Assembly (NCBI RefSeq): GCF_003675325.1
Contig: NZ_CP033073.1
Location: forward strand, 5,828,001 to 5,892,000
Direction: 5' to 3'
Source of the DNA: Streptomyces dangxiongensis
GTDB taxonomy: Bacteria; Actinomycetota; Actinomycetes; Streptomycetales; Streptomycetaceae
DNA: 64,000 nucleotides
Position 1 is the stretch's first letter. Each line of letters begins with the position of its first letter. A model generated the notes under the pieces. The model had not been told where the DNA came from, did not search any database, and saw only the letters and a program-made list of their open reading frames with translations. A program made the position numbers and the translations under genes. This document shows, one piece after another, positions 28,335-37,434 of this stretch.

Positions 28335-29375
28335 CTAGTGGTCGTCGGCGCGGACGTGTCCGCCGTGCTCGCCGAGGGGGTCCCCGGGTGCTGTGATCAG
28401 CCCGGCCGGGAGGGGGCGCGGCCCCGCCGTCAGCAGGTGCTCGCGCAGGCGCAGGAAGTGGCCGAGCGGGTCGTCGGAGAACCGTTCCCAGGGGAAGGAC
28501 GTGGCGTACGGGCCGATCAGCCGAAGCTGGGTGCGGGCGTCCTCCCGGCGGTCCAGGCGCAGCAGGACGTACAGCAGCTTGTTGCGGACCTCGGCGGGCC
28601 ACGGATCGGCCTCGGGGAAGTGCCCGGAGAGCCCGATCGCCCGGTCGGCCGCCGCGTCCAGCCGGGCGCGCGGCACCTCGGGGCCGCAGCCGTCGGTCAG
28701 GTAGCCGAAGGCCGCGCGGGCGGGCAGGGCCTGGACGAGCGAGCCGGCGGGGGCGTCCTGCGCCGCCCGGTCGGCGAAGTCGAGGCACGCGTGGTGCGAG
28801 CCGTGCCAGGAGGCGGCGAGGTAGCGCAGGGCGGCCACATGACAGCCGTAGTGGTGCGGGGCGCGGCGGACCGCGGCCTCCCACAGCTCCTCGAAGTAGC
28901 GGTGCCCGGCCCGTGAGCCGCGCGCGTGGTCCAGCGCGATCCGCCAGGGCACCGGGTCGCGGTCGTCCGCGCGGGCGGCGGCGGTGATGTGCGGGCTCAC
29001 CTCGCGCAGCAGCTCGGCGCGGGCCGGCGACGGCCAGGCGCGGTCCACCGCGAGCTGGGCGCCGACCAGCAGCGCGCCGGGGTCCTCGGGGGCGGCGGCG
29101 CGCCACTCCTCGTACCACTCGGGGCGCGAGCGGGCGAAGGCGGCGAGGCGGCGCGCGTACCGGTCCCGGTTCTCCCACTCGGCACCGGCGCGGGTGGCGG
29201 CCAGCAGGCCGGCCGCGACGGCGTACTCGCCGCGGGCGGCGGCGACCAGCGCGGGCGAGAGGCGGTCGTCGGGTGCGTCGAGCACCGTCTCGTCCCCGGC
29301 CGGCGGCAGTCCGGTCGGGCGCGCGGAGCGTTTGGCCATCCGGGTGGGGCGGATGAACGAGGGCAGCAGAGCCAT
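28335..29375 (-). CDS. Helical-repeat hypothetical protein
   Basis: 346 aa, almost all alpha-helical with regular W/A-rich motifs (RPEWYEEWRAAAPEDPGALL, DPVPWRIALDHARG, HHYGCHVAALRYLAASWHG), which suggests TPR-like repeats that bind other proteins. I do not recognise a named family with confidence. The start is uncertain: ATG 29375 (MALLPSF), ATG 29387 and ATG 29339 are all in frame and none has a strong ribosome-binding site. It leads the run of LON-domain and ybaK genes. Confidence 0.72.
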   Translation of the reverse strand: MALLPSFIRPTRMAKRSARPTGLPPAGDETVLDAPDDRLSPALVAAARGEYAVAAGLLAATRAGAEWENRDRYARRLAAFARSRPEWYEEWRAAAPEDPGALLVGAQLAVDRAWPSPARAELLREVSPHITAAARADDRDPVPWRIALDHARGSRAGHRYFEELWEAAVRRAPHHYGCHVAALRYLAASWHGSHHACLDFADRAAQDAPAGSLVQALPARAAFGYLTDGCGPEVPRARLDAAADRAIGLSGHFPEADPWPAEVRNKLLYVLLRLDRREDARTQLRLIGPYATSFPWERFSDDPLGHFLRLREHLLTAGPRPLPAGLITAPGDPLGEHGGHVRADDH

Positions 29376-29558
29376 GGTGCCGACCATTGAAAGTCCGCAG
29401 GTCCCGGCGGCGCCAGAGGGTCCGGGCAAGTCGGCGAAAGTTGTACGTCACAGGGTCAAGGACCTGTAAAGGATGAATGTTCAAATTGTGTACGTCCATA
29501 CCCTGAGGTGAAGGACGGGTGCCGAGGCGTAGGGTGCCCGGCGTGGCGTGTCGCGGCC

Positions 29559-31136
29559 TCAGCTACGCCGCAGCAGCCGGGTCGCGCCCGCCGCCACCGT
29601 CGTCGCCAGGATCCAGCCGAGCAGGACCATCACCGCCGCCAGCCACTGCCAGCCGCCGCGAAGCTGCCACTGGCCGGCCTGCCCCAGGTCGATCACCGGT
29701 AGCAGCAGGTCCAGTGTGAACAGCGCCGGGCTCCAGGCCGGGTGGCCACCGGGGTTGGTCGGCGGATGGTAGGCGTGCGCGAACGCCAGGGTGCCCGCCG
29801 CCCACAGCACCGTCATCCACACCGCCGCCCGGCCGGGCCGGTAGCCGTAGGCGACCGTCCAGTCCTGGACGTGGCCCCACAGCTTGCCCGCCAGCGGCAG
29901 CGTCTCGCGCCGCCGGCGCTGCTTGGCGAGCAGCACCTCGCGCGCGTCCTCGTCCTCCCCGGCCGCGCGCAGCACCGCGGCCAGCCGCTCGTACGGCTCC
30001 GGGGCGTACTCGGCGGTGGCCGCCGACACCCAGTCCAGGCGCCGGGTCAGCGGGAACGGGCCCTGCGGCACCAGGTTCTCGTAGGTGAACCCGCCCATGT
30101 GCAGGTTCCCCTCGTCCGGCCAGCTACTCGCGCGGTCCACCAGGTTCACGATCCGCGCGCCGGACAGCACCACCTTGCCGCGCTCGGGCCGGTCCCCGAG
30201 GAAGCGCAGTTCGGGCGTCTGCACCCGGCGCAGCGACAGTTCCTGGTCGTCGGTGAAGGTGAACCGGGCCCGCTCCAGGTCGACGGCGTCCCCGAACCGC
30301 CCGTCGTCCAGCCGCACCCCGCCCCGGCACTCGAACCGCTGGATGCGCGTCCCGCGCGCGGGTGTCGTGCCGCTCAGCAGCGGGCTGCCGACGCCGGCCG
30401 GGGTCAGGTACAGAGTGCGTCCGACGGTGAGCTGGGGGGCGTTCAGGGCCAGGCGGGCGTACGGATTGGCCAGTTTCGCACCGCGCAGACTGAGCGACAC
30501 GCCGACCTTGGCGCCGCGCAGGCTCAGCTCGCCGTGCGACTCCAGCAGCTCGGCCTGGAGATCCTGGCCGACGGTCATGCCGTCCGCCGCGATCGACCGC
30601 CCGCTGCGGTCGCGGTACACGATCGCCTGGTTGAGCAGCAGGTCGGTGCCGATGTGGGCGTCGGTCAGCCGGACCCCGTTCTGGAAGCGGCAGCGCGGCA
30701 GGTGCAGATCGCCCTCGGTGTGCACGCGGGCCGCCTCCAGCCGCGGCACCGAGCAGTCCACCAGGCGCACGGTCGTGAACCGGGCCTCCGGCAGCCGGAC
30801 CTCCTCGTCGAACCGGCAGCCGCTCAGTTCCAGGTACGGCGTGACCTGGCCGCCCGCCAGGTCCAGCGTGCCGGTGATCCGCACGCCGGCGAGCTTCAGC
30901 GCGGACACCCGGCCCGCGAGCGCCGGCGGGCCGTCCAGCAGCAGCCAGCACACGATGCGGGCCCGCACGGTGCGTTCGGGACCCCACGGATGACCGCCGT
31001 GCGGGTCGTCCACTATGGCGTCTCCGCTGCTCAGGTCGTAGCCGCTGCCGTTGCGGAAGGCCTGCCACATGCCGGCCTCGGCCGCCGTCAGGTCGTCCGG
31101 CAGGTCCCCGGCGCGGATGCCGGTCCCCTCGGTCAC
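29559..31136 (-). CDS. Beta-helix (pentapeptide-like) membrane protein
   Basis: 525 aa in two parts. Residues 30 to about 390 contain many short repeats of the form (A/L)xLxGxxxxx, such as '[20 protein letters not shown]' and '[20 protein letters not shown]', which predict a right-handed beta-helix related to pentapeptide-repeat proteins. The C-terminal 110 residues carry two or three membrane helices ('[19 protein letters not shown]' and '[20 protein letters not shown]'). Function unknown. GTG 31136 has GAGAGG upstream; the open frame reaches 26 codons further. Confidence 0.8.
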   Translation of the reverse strand: MTEGTGIRAGDLPDDLTAAEAGMWQAFRNGSGYDLSSGDAIVDDPHGGHPWGPERTVRARIVCWLLLDGPPALAGRVSALKLAGVRITGTLDLAGGQVTPYLELSGCRFDEEVRLPEARFTTVRLVDCSVPRLEAARVHTEGDLHLPRCRFQNGVRLTDAHIGTDLLLNQAIVYRDRSGRSIAADGMTVGQDLQAELLESHGELSLRGAKVGVSLSLRGAKLANPYARLALNAPQLTVGRTLYLTPAGVGSPLLSGTTPARGTRIQRFECRGGVRLDDGRFGDAVDLERARFTFTDDQELSLRRVQTPELRFLGDRPERGKVVLSGARIVNLVDRASSWPDEGNLHMGGFTYENLVPQGPFPLTRRLDWVSAATAEYAPEPYERLAAVLRAAGEDEDAREVLLAKQRRRRETLPLAGKLWGHVQDWTVAYGYRPGRAAVWMTVLWAAGTLAFAHAYHPPTNPGGHPAWSPALFTLDLLLPVIDLGQAGQWQLRGGWQWLAAVMVLLGWILATTVAAGATRLLRRS

Positions 31137-31277
31137 CGTTGTCCTCTCCCGGTCCGGTCCCGGTCCAGTAGTTTCGTACAGCCGTTCATGCCCGGTGAGT
31201 GACCCTCGGAACACAGCAGGTGAAGGGGATCTTCCGGGTTCCGGCCAGCCTATGTACCAGTCATTGGCCCGCGTTCT

Positions 31278-31294
31278 GTATCAGCCATTGATAC
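31278..31294 (+). promoter_or_regulatory. Inverted repeat upstream of hisD
   Basis: GTATCA-GCCAT-TGATAC, a perfect 6-5-6 dyad 41 bp before the hisD start, in the 199-bp divergent spacer. Its place suggests an operator for the his operon. I cannot assign a regulator, and the spacer shows no histidine-rich leader peptide. Confidence 0.45.
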
Positions 31295-31335
31295 GTGCGG
31301 ACGACTCCCGACGCCGGTCTGAGAGAATTGGGACT

Positions 31336-32661
31336 GTGATCTCCCGAATCGATCTGCGCGGCGACGCCCTTCCCGAGGGCCCCGCCCTGCGCGACCTGCT
31401 GCCCCGAGCCGACTTCGACGTCTCGGCCGCCCTGGAGAAGGTGCGTCCGATCTGCGAGGCCGTGCATCATCGTGGTGACGCGGCGCTGATCGACTTCGCC
31501 GAGAAGTTCGACGGAGTACGGCTGGAATCCGTCCGTGTCCCGGCCCGGGCGCTCGCCGACGCGCTCGACGGCCTCGACCCCGCGGTGCGCGCCGCCCTGG
31601 AGGAGTCCGTCCGCCGCGCCCGCCTGGTCCACCGCGCACAGCGCCGGAGCACGCACACCACCCAGGTGGTGCCCGGCGGCTCGGTGACCGAGAAGTGGGT
31701 GCCGGTCCAGCGCGTCGGGCTGTACGCGCCGGGCGGCCGGTCCGTCTACCCCTCCTCCGTGATCATGAACGCCGTGCCGGCCCAGGAGGCCGGCGTCGGG
31801 TCCATCGCGCTCGCCTCCCCGCCGCAGGCGGAGTTCGGCGGCCTTCCGCACCCGACGATCCTCGCCGCCTGCGCCCTGCTCGGCGTGGACGAGGTGTACG
31901 CCGCCGGCGGCGCCACCGCCGTCGCGATGTTCGCGTACGGCACCGAGTCCTGCCCGCCCGCCAACATGGTCACCGGCCCCGGCAACATCTGGGTCGCCGC
32001 CGCCAAGCGCTACTTCACCGGCAGGATCGGCATCGACGCCGAGGCCGGCCCGACGGAGATCGCGATCCTCGCGGACTCCACCGCCGACCCGGTGCACGTC
32101 GCCTCGGACCTGATCAGCCAGGCCGAGCACGACCCGCTCGCGGCGGCCGTCCTCGTCACCGACTCCGCCGAGCTGGCGGACGCGGTGGAGAAGGAACTGG
32201 AGCCGCAGGTCGCGGCCACCAAGCACATCGAGGACCGGATCGTGCCCGCGCTGAAGGGCCGGCAGTCCGCGATCGTCCTCGTCGACGGCATCGAGGAAGG
32301 CCTGCGGGTGGTCGACGCGTACGGCGCCGAACACCTGGAGATCCAGACCGCCCGGGCCGCCGAGGTCGCCGACCGCGTGCGGAACGCGGGCGCGGTCTTC
32401 ATCGGCCCCTGGGCCCCCGTCTCGCTCGGCGACTACGCCGCCGGGTCCAACCACGTCCTGCCCACCGGCGGCTGCGCCTGCCACTCCTCGGGCCTGTCCG
32501 TCCAGTCCTTCCTGCGCGGCATCCACATCGTGGACTACACCAGGGAAGCGCTCGCCGAGGTCGCCCACCACGTGGTGACGCTGGCGGAGGCGGAGGACCT
32601 GCCGGCGCACGGCGCGGCGGTCAAGGCGCGGTTCGGATGGAAGGTTCCGGCGAACAAGTGA
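31336..32661 (+). CDS. hisD: Histidinol dehydrogenase
   Basis: Catalyses the last two steps of histidine synthesis, histidinol to histidine, with NAD+. 441 aa, typical length. Family markers are '[20 protein letters not shown]', '[18 protein letters not shown]', '[10 protein letters not shown]' and 'AEHLEIQT', with zinc ligands in '[10 protein letters not shown]' and the C-terminal His. First gene of the his operon; its stop overlaps the hisC start (GTGA). GTG 31336 is the start that begins the conserved 'ISRIDLRG'. Confidence 0.97.
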   Translation: MISRIDLRGDALPEGPALRDLLPRADFDVSAALEKVRPICEAVHHRGDAALIDFAEKFDGVRLESVRVPARALADALDGLDPAVRAALEESVRRARLVHRAQRRSTHTTQVVPGGSVTEKWVPVQRVGLYAPGGRSVYPSSVIMNAVPAQEAGVGSIALASPPQAEFGGLPHPTILAACALLGVDEVYAAGGATAVAMFAYGTESCPPANMVTGPGNIWVAAAKRYFTGRIGIDAEAGPTEIAILADSTADPVHVASDLISQAEHDPLAAAVLVTDSAELADAVEKELEPQVAATKHIEDRIVPALKGRQSAIVLVDGIEEGLRVVDAYGAEHLEIQTARAAEVADRVRNAGAVFIGPWAPVSLGDYAAGSNHVLPTGGCACHSSGLSVQSFLRGIHIVDYTREALAEVAHHVVTLAEAEDLPAHGAAVKARFGWKVPANK

Positions 32662-33767
32662 GCTTCGGCATCGACGACCTCCCCGTACGGGACGAGCTGC
32701 GCGGCAAGTCCCCCTACGGCGCGCCCCAGCTAGACGTGCCCGTACGGCTGAACACCAACGAGAACCCCTACCCGCTGCCCGGACCGCTGGTCGAGCGGAT
32801 CGCGGAGCGGGTCCGGGAAGCGGCCCGCGACCTGAACCGCTACCCCGACCGGGACGCGGTCGAGCTGCGCACCGAGCTGGCGAAATACCTGACGAGGACC
32901 GGCGGGTATCCGATCGGCACCGAGAACGTCTGGGCGGCCAACGGCTCCAACGAGGTCATCCAGCAGCTCCTCCAGGCCTTCGGCGGACCGGGCCGTACCG
33001 CCATCGGCTTCGAACCGTCGTACTCGATGCACGCCCTCATCGCGCGCGGCACCGGCACCGGCTGGATCCCCGGCCCGCGCAACGAGGACTTCACCATCGA
33101 CCCCGCCGCCGGGGAGCGGGCGATCGCCACGCACCGGCCGGACGTCGTCTTCATCACCACCCCCAACAACCCCACCGGCAACACGGTGCCGGCGGCGACG
33201 GTCATCGCGCTGTACGAGGCGGCGCAGCGGGCGAAGCCGTCGATGGTCGTCGTGGACGAGGCCTACGTCGAGTTCAGCCACGGCGACTCGCTGCTGCCGC
33301 TGCTGGCGGACCGCCCCCACCTGGTCGTCTCCCGCACCATGTCGAAGGCGTTCGGCGCCGCCGGGCTCCGCCTCGGCTATCTCGCCGCGCACCCCGCGGT
33401 CGTGGACGCCGTCCAGCTCGTACGCCTGCCCTACCACCTGTCGGCGATCACCCAGGCGACCGCCCTGGCCGCCCTGGAGCACACCGACACCCTGCTGGGC
33501 TACGTCGAGCAGCTCAAGGCGGAACGGGACCGGCTGGTCACCGAACTGCGCGCGATGGGCTACGAGGTCACCGAGTCCGACGCGAACTTCGTGCAGTTCG
33601 GCCGCTTCAGGAACGCCCAAGACGCCTGGCGGCGGATCCTCGACCGGGGCGTCCTGGTCCGGGACAACGGCGTACCGGGACGGCTGCGGGTGTCCGCCGG
33701 CACCCCGCAGGAGAACGACGCGTTCCTCGACGCGGTACGGGACTTGAAGAAGGAGCTTGAGGCATGA
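32658..33767 (+). CDS. hisC: Histidinol-phosphate aminotransferase
   Basis: PLP enzyme converting imidazole-acetol phosphate to histidinol phosphate. 369 aa. Motifs: '[20 protein letters not shown]' at the N-terminus, '[20 protein letters not shown]', '[12 protein letters not shown]', and '[20 protein letters not shown]' with the PLP lysine. Overlaps hisD and hisB by 4 nt each, so translation is coupled. Confidence 0.96.
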   Translation: MSFGIDDLPVRDELRGKSPYGAPQLDVPVRLNTNENPYPLPGPLVERIAERVREAARDLNRYPDRDAVELRTELAKYLTRTGGYPIGTENVWAANGSNEVIQQLLQAFGGPGRTAIGFEPSYSMHALIARGTGTGWIPGPRNEDFTIDPAAGERAIATHRPDVVFITTPNNPTGNTVPAATVIALYEAAQRAKPSMVVVDEAYVEFSHGDSLLPLLADRPHLVVSRTMSKAFGAAGLRLGYLAAHPAVVDAVQLVRLPYHLSAITQATALAALEHTDTLLGYVEQLKAERDRLVTELRAMGYEVTESDANFVQFGRFRNAQDAWRRILDRGVLVRDNGVPGRLRVSAGTPQENDAFLDAVRDLKKELEA

Positions 33768-34357
33768 GCCGCATAGGACGCGTGGAGCGCACCACCAAGG
33801 AGACCGCGGTCCTGGTCGAGATCGACCTCGACGGCACGGGACGGACCGACATCGCCACCGGCGTCGGCTTCTACGACCACATGCTCGACCAGCTCGGCCG
33901 GCACGGTCTGTTCGACCTGACCGTGAAGACCGACGGCGACCTGCACATCGACTCCCACCACACCATCGAGGACACCGCCCTCGCGCTGGGCGCCGCCTTC
34001 AGGCAGGCGCTCGGCGACAAGGTGGGCATCTACCGCTTCGGCAACTGCACGGTCCCGCTGGACGAGTCCCTCGCCCAGGTCACCGTCGACCTGTCCGGCC
34101 GCCCGTACCTCGTGCACACCGAGCCCGAGAACATGGCGCCGATGATCGGCGCGTACGACACGACGATGACCCGGCACATCCTGGAATCGTTCGTCGCCCA
34201 GGCGCAGATCGCGCTGCACGTGCACGTGCCCTACGGACGCAACGCGCACCACATCGTGGAGTGCCAGTTCAAGGCGCTCGCCCGGGCGCTCCGCTACGCC
34301 AGCGAGCGCGACCCGCGCGCGGCCGGCATCCTCCCCTCGACGAAGGGCGCCCTGTAA
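33764..34357 (+). CDS. hisB: Imidazoleglycerol-phosphate dehydratase
   Basis: Dehydrates IGP to imidazole-acetol phosphate. 197 aa, the monofunctional form without the phosphatase domain found in E. coli HisB. Manganese-binding motifs are '[14 protein letters not shown]' and '[20 protein letters not shown]'. The C-terminus 'ILPSTKGAL' is typical. The missing histidinol-phosphatase activity must be coded elsewhere. Confidence 0.96.
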   Translation: MSRIGRVERTTKETAVLVEIDLDGTGRTDIATGVGFYDHMLDQLGRHGLFDLTVKTDGDLHIDSHHTIEDTALALGAAFRQALGDKVGIYRFGNCTVPLDESLAQVTVDLSGRPYLVHTEPENMAPMIGAYDTTMTRHILESFVAQAQIALHVHVPYGRNAHHIVECQFKALARALRYASERDPRAAGILPSTKGAL

Positions 34358-34360
34358 CCC

Positions 34361-34525
34361 ATGACCGGTCTGTCGACCCTCCTGATCGTCGTCGGCCTCT
34401 TCCTGGCCGGCGGGATCATCTCCTTCGTCAAGCAGAAGATGCCCGCGAGCCTCATCGTGCTGCTCTCCATCGGGGCGGCCCTGTGCCTCGTCGCGGGCGT
34501 CGTGCGGCTGGAGGTGTGGAATTGA
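34361..34525 (+). CDS. 54-aa membrane protein inside the his operon
   Basis: [10 protein letters not shown]... to ...VVRLEVWN, 54 aa. Two hydrophobic helices (about 5-20 and 29-48) flank a short basic turn, FVKQKMPAS. It starts three bases after the hisB stop and its TGA overlaps the TTG start of hisH, so it is embedded between two his genes and translated with them. No known function. The tight fit, the codon bias and the overlap argue for a real gene. Confidence 0.82.
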   Translation: MTGLSTLLIVVGLFLAGGIISFVKQKMPASLIVLLSIGAALCLVAGVVRLEVWN

Positions 34526-35160
34526 GCACCAAGAAGGTCGTCGTCTTCGACTACGGCTTCGGCAACGTCCGGTCCGCCGAGCGCGCCCTCGCGCGCGTGG
34601 GCGCCGAAGTCGAGATCACGCGTGACTTCGACCGCGCGATGAACGCCGACGGGCTGCTGGTGCCGGGCGTCGGTGCGTTCGCGGCCTGCATGGACGGCCT
34701 GCGCGCCGCCCGCGGCGACTGGATCGTGGACCGCCGGCTGTCCGGCGGGCGCCCGGTCATGGGCATCTGCGTCGGCATGCAGATCCTCTTCGCGCGCGGC
34801 ATCGAGAACGGCGTCCGGGCCGAGGGCCTGGACGAGTGGCCCGGCACCGTCGAGCCGCTCCAGGCCGACGTGGTGCCCCACATGGGCTGGAACACCGTCG
34901 ACGCGCCCGCCGGCTCCGAGCTGTTCGCCGGCCTGGACGCCGACGCCCGCTTCTACTTCGTGCACTCCTACGCCGTCCACGAGTGGACCCTGGAGAGCCA
35001 CAACCCGGTGATCGAGGCGCCCCGGGTCACCTGGTCGACGCACGGCAAGCCGTTCGTGGCCGCCGTGGAGAACGGCGCCCTGCGGGCGACCCAGTTCCAC
35101 CCCGAGAAGTCCGGCGACGCCGGTGCCCAGCTCCTCACCAACTGGATCGGAACCCTGTAG
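34522..35160 (+). CDS. hisH: Imidazole glycerol phosphate synthase, glutaminase subunit
   Basis: Supplies ammonia from glutamine to HisF. 212 aa, class I glutamine amidotransferase. The nucleophile Cys is in '[14 protein letters not shown]', the oxyanion strand is 'VPGVGAF', and the His-Glu pair is in '[13 protein letters not shown]'. The start is TTG 34522: GGAGG stands at 34511-34515 and the TTG overlaps the stop of the 54-aa gene. A rare start codon in the middle of an operon may keep HisH low relative to its neighbours. Confidence 0.95.
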   Translation: MSTKKVVVFDYGFGNVRSAERALARVGAEVEITRDFDRAMNADGLLVPGVGAFAACMDGLRAARGDWIVDRRLSGGRPVMGICVGMQILFARGIENGVRAEGLDEWPGTVEPLQADVVPHMGWNTVDAPAGSELFAGLDADARFYFVHSYAVHEWTLESHNPVIEAPRVTWSTHGKPFVAAVENGALRATQFHPEKSGDAGAQLLTNWIGTL

Positions 35161-35163
35161 ACC

Positions 35164-35889
35164 ATGGCCAAGCTCGAACTGCTCCCGGCCGTCGACGTCC
35201 GCGACGGCCAGGCCGTACGCCTCGTCCACGGCGAGTCCGGGACCGAGACGTCCTACGGCTCCCCGCTGGAGGCCGCCCTCGCCTGGCAGCGCTCCGGCGC
35301 CGAGTGGCTGCACCTGGTCGACCTGGACGCCGCGTTCGGCACCGGCGACAACCGCGCCCTGGTCGCCGAGGTCACCGGCGCGATGGACATCAAGGTGGAG
35401 CTGTCCGGCGGCATCCGCGACGACGACACCCTCGCCGCCGCCCTCGCCACCGGCTGCACCCGGGTAAACCTCGGTACGGCCGCCCTGGAGACCCCCGAGT
35501 GGGTCGCCCGGGTCATCGCCGAGCACGGCGACCGGATCGCCGTCGGCCTGGACGTGCGCGGAACGACCCTGCGGGGCCGCGGCTGGACCCGCGACGGCGG
35601 TGACCTGTACGAGACGCTGGAGCGCCTCGACAAGGAGGGCTGCGCCCGTTACGTCGTCACCGACATCGCCAAGGACGGCACCCTCCAGGGCCCCAACCTG
35701 GAGCTGCTGAAGAACGTGTGCGCCGCCACCGACCGCCCGGTCGTCGCGTCCGGCGGCGTGTCGTCCCTGGACGACCTGCGCGCCATCGCGGGGCTGGTAC
35801 CGCTCGGCGTCGAGGGCGCCATCGTCGGCAAGGCGCTGTACGCGAAGGCGTTCACCCTGGAAGAGGCCCTGGAGGCGGTGGCCCGGTGA
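35164..35889 (+). CDS. priA: PriA, bifunctional HisA/TrpF isomerase
   Basis: A 241-aa (beta/alpha)8 barrel in the HisA position of the operon. In actinobacteria this enzyme isomerises both ProFAR (histidine) and phosphoribosyl-anthranilate (tryptophan). Catalytic aspartates are Asp11 ('[10 protein letters not shown]') and Asp171 ('[10 protein letters not shown]'), and the phosphate loops '[10 protein letters not shown]' and '[13 protein letters not shown]' are intact. No separate trpF appears near the trp genes of this window, consistent with dual function. It begins three bases after hisH and overlaps ridA by 4 nt. Confidence 0.95.
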   Translation: MAKLELLPAVDVRDGQAVRLVHGESGTETSYGSPLEAALAWQRSGAEWLHLVDLDAAFGTGDNRALVAEVTGAMDIKVELSGGIRDDDTLAAALATGCTRVNLGTAALETPEWVARVIAEHGDRIAVGLDVRGTTLRGRGWTRDGGDLYETLERLDKEGCARYVVTDIAKDGTLQGPNLELLKNVCAATDRPVVASGGVSSLDDLRAIAGLVPLGVEGAIVGKALYAKAFTLEEALEAVAR

Positions 35890-36296
35890 GTGACGTACGG
35901 CGTGTGACGACGGGCGTGCCCTGGGAGGAGCAGTTCGGCTACGCCCGCGCGGTGGCCCTGCCGAACGGCCTGGTGCTGGTCTCGGGCTGCACCTCCATCG
36001 TGGATGGCCAGATCGCCGGGGGCGGTCCGTACGAGCAGGCGGTCAACGCCTTCGACGTGGCGCTGGCGGCGCTGGAGAAGGTGGGGCTCGGCCGGGACGA
36101 CGTGGTGCGCACCCGCATGTACCTCACGCACGCCCGGGACGTGGACGAGGTCGGCCGTGCCCACAAGGAGCTGTTCGACAGCGTCCGGCCCGCCGCGTCC
36201 ATGATCATCGTCTCGGGTCTCGTCGACCCCAGTCTGGTCGTCGAGGTCGAGGTGGAGGCGTTCCGCTCCGGCGGAGAACCCGGGGTGTCCGCATGA
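35886..36296 (+). CDS. ridA: RidA/YjgF-family enamine/imine deaminase
   Basis: A 136-aa RidA-superfamily protein with '[20 protein letters not shown]' and the family-conserved Arg in '[20 protein letters not shown]' followed by '[22 protein letters not shown]'. RidA proteins hydrolyse reactive 2-aminoacrylate-type intermediates released by PLP enzymes. It lies between priA and hisF with 4-nt overlaps on both sides, so it is made with the histidine enzymes. Whether it acts on a his intermediate is unknown. Confidence 0.88.
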   Translation: MSDVRRVTTGVPWEEQFGYARAVALPNGLVLVSGCTSIVDGQIAGGGPYEQAVNAFDVALAALEKVGLGRDDVVRTRMYLTHARDVDEVGRAHKELFDSVRPAASMIIVSGLVDPSLVVEVEVEAFRSGGEPGVSA

Positions 36297-37048
36297 CCCT
36301 GGCCGTACGAGTCATCCCCTGCCTGGACGTGGACGACGGCCGGGTCGTCAAGGGCGTCAACTTCCAGAACCTGCGCGACGCGGGCGACCCCGTCGAGATG
36401 GCCAAGGTGTACGACACCGAGGGCGCCGACGAGCTGACCTTCCTGGACATCACCGCCTCCTCCGGCAACCGGGAGACGACCTACGACGTGGTGCGCCGCA
36501 CCGCCGAGCAGGTGTTCATCCCGCTGACGGTCGGCGGCGGTGTCCGCACGGCGGAGGACGTGGACAAGCTGCTGCGGGCGGGCGCCGACAAGGTGGGCGT
36601 CAACACCGCGGCGATCGCGCGCCCGGAGCTGATCCGCGAGATCGCCGAGCGCTTCGGGCGCCAGGTGCTGGTCCTCTCGGTGGACGCGCGGCGCACCGCC
36701 GGGGGCACCTTCGAGGTGACCACCCACGGCGGCCGGCGCGGCACCGGCATCGACGCCGTGGAGTGGGCGCACCGGGCGGCCGAGCTGGGCGCGGGGGAGA
36801 TCCTGCTGAACTCCATGGACGCGGACGGCACCAAGGACGGCTACGACCTGGAGATGATCGCGGCGGTCCGCAAGCACGTGACCGTCCCGGTGATCGCCTC
36901 CGGCGGCGCCGGCGCCCTGGCCGACTTCCCGCCGGCCGTCGAGGCGGGCGCGGACGCCGTGCTGGCCGCGTCGGTGTTCCACTTCGGTGACCTGCGGATC
37001 GGCGAGGTGAAGCAGACCCTCCGGGAGGCCGGGCACCCGGTGCGGTGA
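36293..37048 (+). CDS. hisF: Imidazole glycerol phosphate synthase, cyclase subunit
   Basis: A 251-aa (beta/alpha)8 barrel that cyclises PRFAR with ammonia from HisH to give IGP and AICAR. Catalytic residues are Asp12 ('[15 protein letters not shown]') and Asp131 ('[11 protein letters not shown]'). Phosphate loops '[15 protein letters not shown]' and '[11 protein letters not shown]' are present. It is the last gene of the his operon. Confidence 0.96.
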   Translation: MTLAVRVIPCLDVDDGRVVKGVNFQNLRDAGDPVEMAKVYDTEGADELTFLDITASSGNRETTYDVVRRTAEQVFIPLTVGGGVRTAEDVDKLLRAGADKVGVNTAAIARPELIREIAERFGRQVLVLSVDARRTAGGTFEVTTHGGRRGTGIDAVEWAHRAAELGAGEILLNSMDADGTKDGYDLEMIAAVRKHVTVPVIASGGAGALADFPPAVEAGADAVLAASVFHFGDLRIGEVKQTLREAGHPVR

Positions 37049-37063
37049 CACCCGCGAGGAATG

Positions 37064-37113
37064 CGAAAGAGAAGTTGCGCAAGATTGATTGTGCAACTTC
37101 TCTTTCGTATCTA
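37064..37113 (+). promoter_or_regulatory. Operator/promoter of a lost ArsR-type regulator
   Basis: A nearly perfect inverted repeat of 19 bp per arm (37064-37082 with 37089-37107, one G-U position, 6-nt centre GATTGA) is strikingly AT-rich for this genome. Its core, TTGCGCAA...TTGTGCAA, resembles operators of Streptomyces ArsR/HTH_20 regulators paired with MFS pumps. TTGATT (37085-37090) and TATCTA (37108-37113), 17 bp apart, form a good promoter lying on the dyad. Transcription would begin about 37120, at the ATG of the following remnant. It could alternatively be the his terminator, but there is no T-run. Confidence 0.6.
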
Positions 37114-37122
37114 GGGTGCTGG

Positions 37123-37281
37123 ATGCGGCTGACCCCGGCGGAACTCACCGCGCTGAAGCGGGAACTGGAGGCGCTGCTGCGCAGGCACGACGAGCGGGCC
37201 CGCGCCGCCGAGGCCGCGGGCGACACCGAGGGCCGCGAACACGTCGCGCTGTTCGCGTACGGCTTCCCCTTCCGCGGCTGA
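37123..37281 (+). pseudogene. C-terminal remnant of an ArsR/HTH_20-type regulator
   Basis: A 52-codon frame, MRLTPAELTALKREL...VALFAYGFPFRG. The start 'RLTPAEL' followed by a charged helix and a 'V.LF.YGFP' end matches, from memory, the C-terminal tail of Streptomyces winged-helix regulators of the ArsR/HTH_20 kind, which read '(L)RLTPEEAAEL...LHTFP'. The DNA-binding winged helix is absent: the operator/promoter lies only a few bases upstream. I infer that an internal deletion removed most of the gene. It might still be made as a small helical protein. The family match needs checking. Confidence 0.5.
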
Positions 37282-37434
37282 CCTGCGGCTGGCCCGCGGT
37301 TGGCCCGCGCCTGATCCACGTCTGACCCGCGCCTGGCCCGCGTCGGTTCGTGCCGGATCCGCGCCCGATCCGCGCCCGATCCGCATCGCTTCGTGTCCGG
37401 TTCGCGTCGGATGCGTGGCTGAGAGGACCCCTCC

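Noticed and set aside
37064..37107. Simple intrinsic terminator of the his operon
   Set aside because: The stem could stop transcription, but it is AT-rich, lacks a T-run, and coincides with a good -35/-10 pair, so I prefer operator/promoter. Not excluded.
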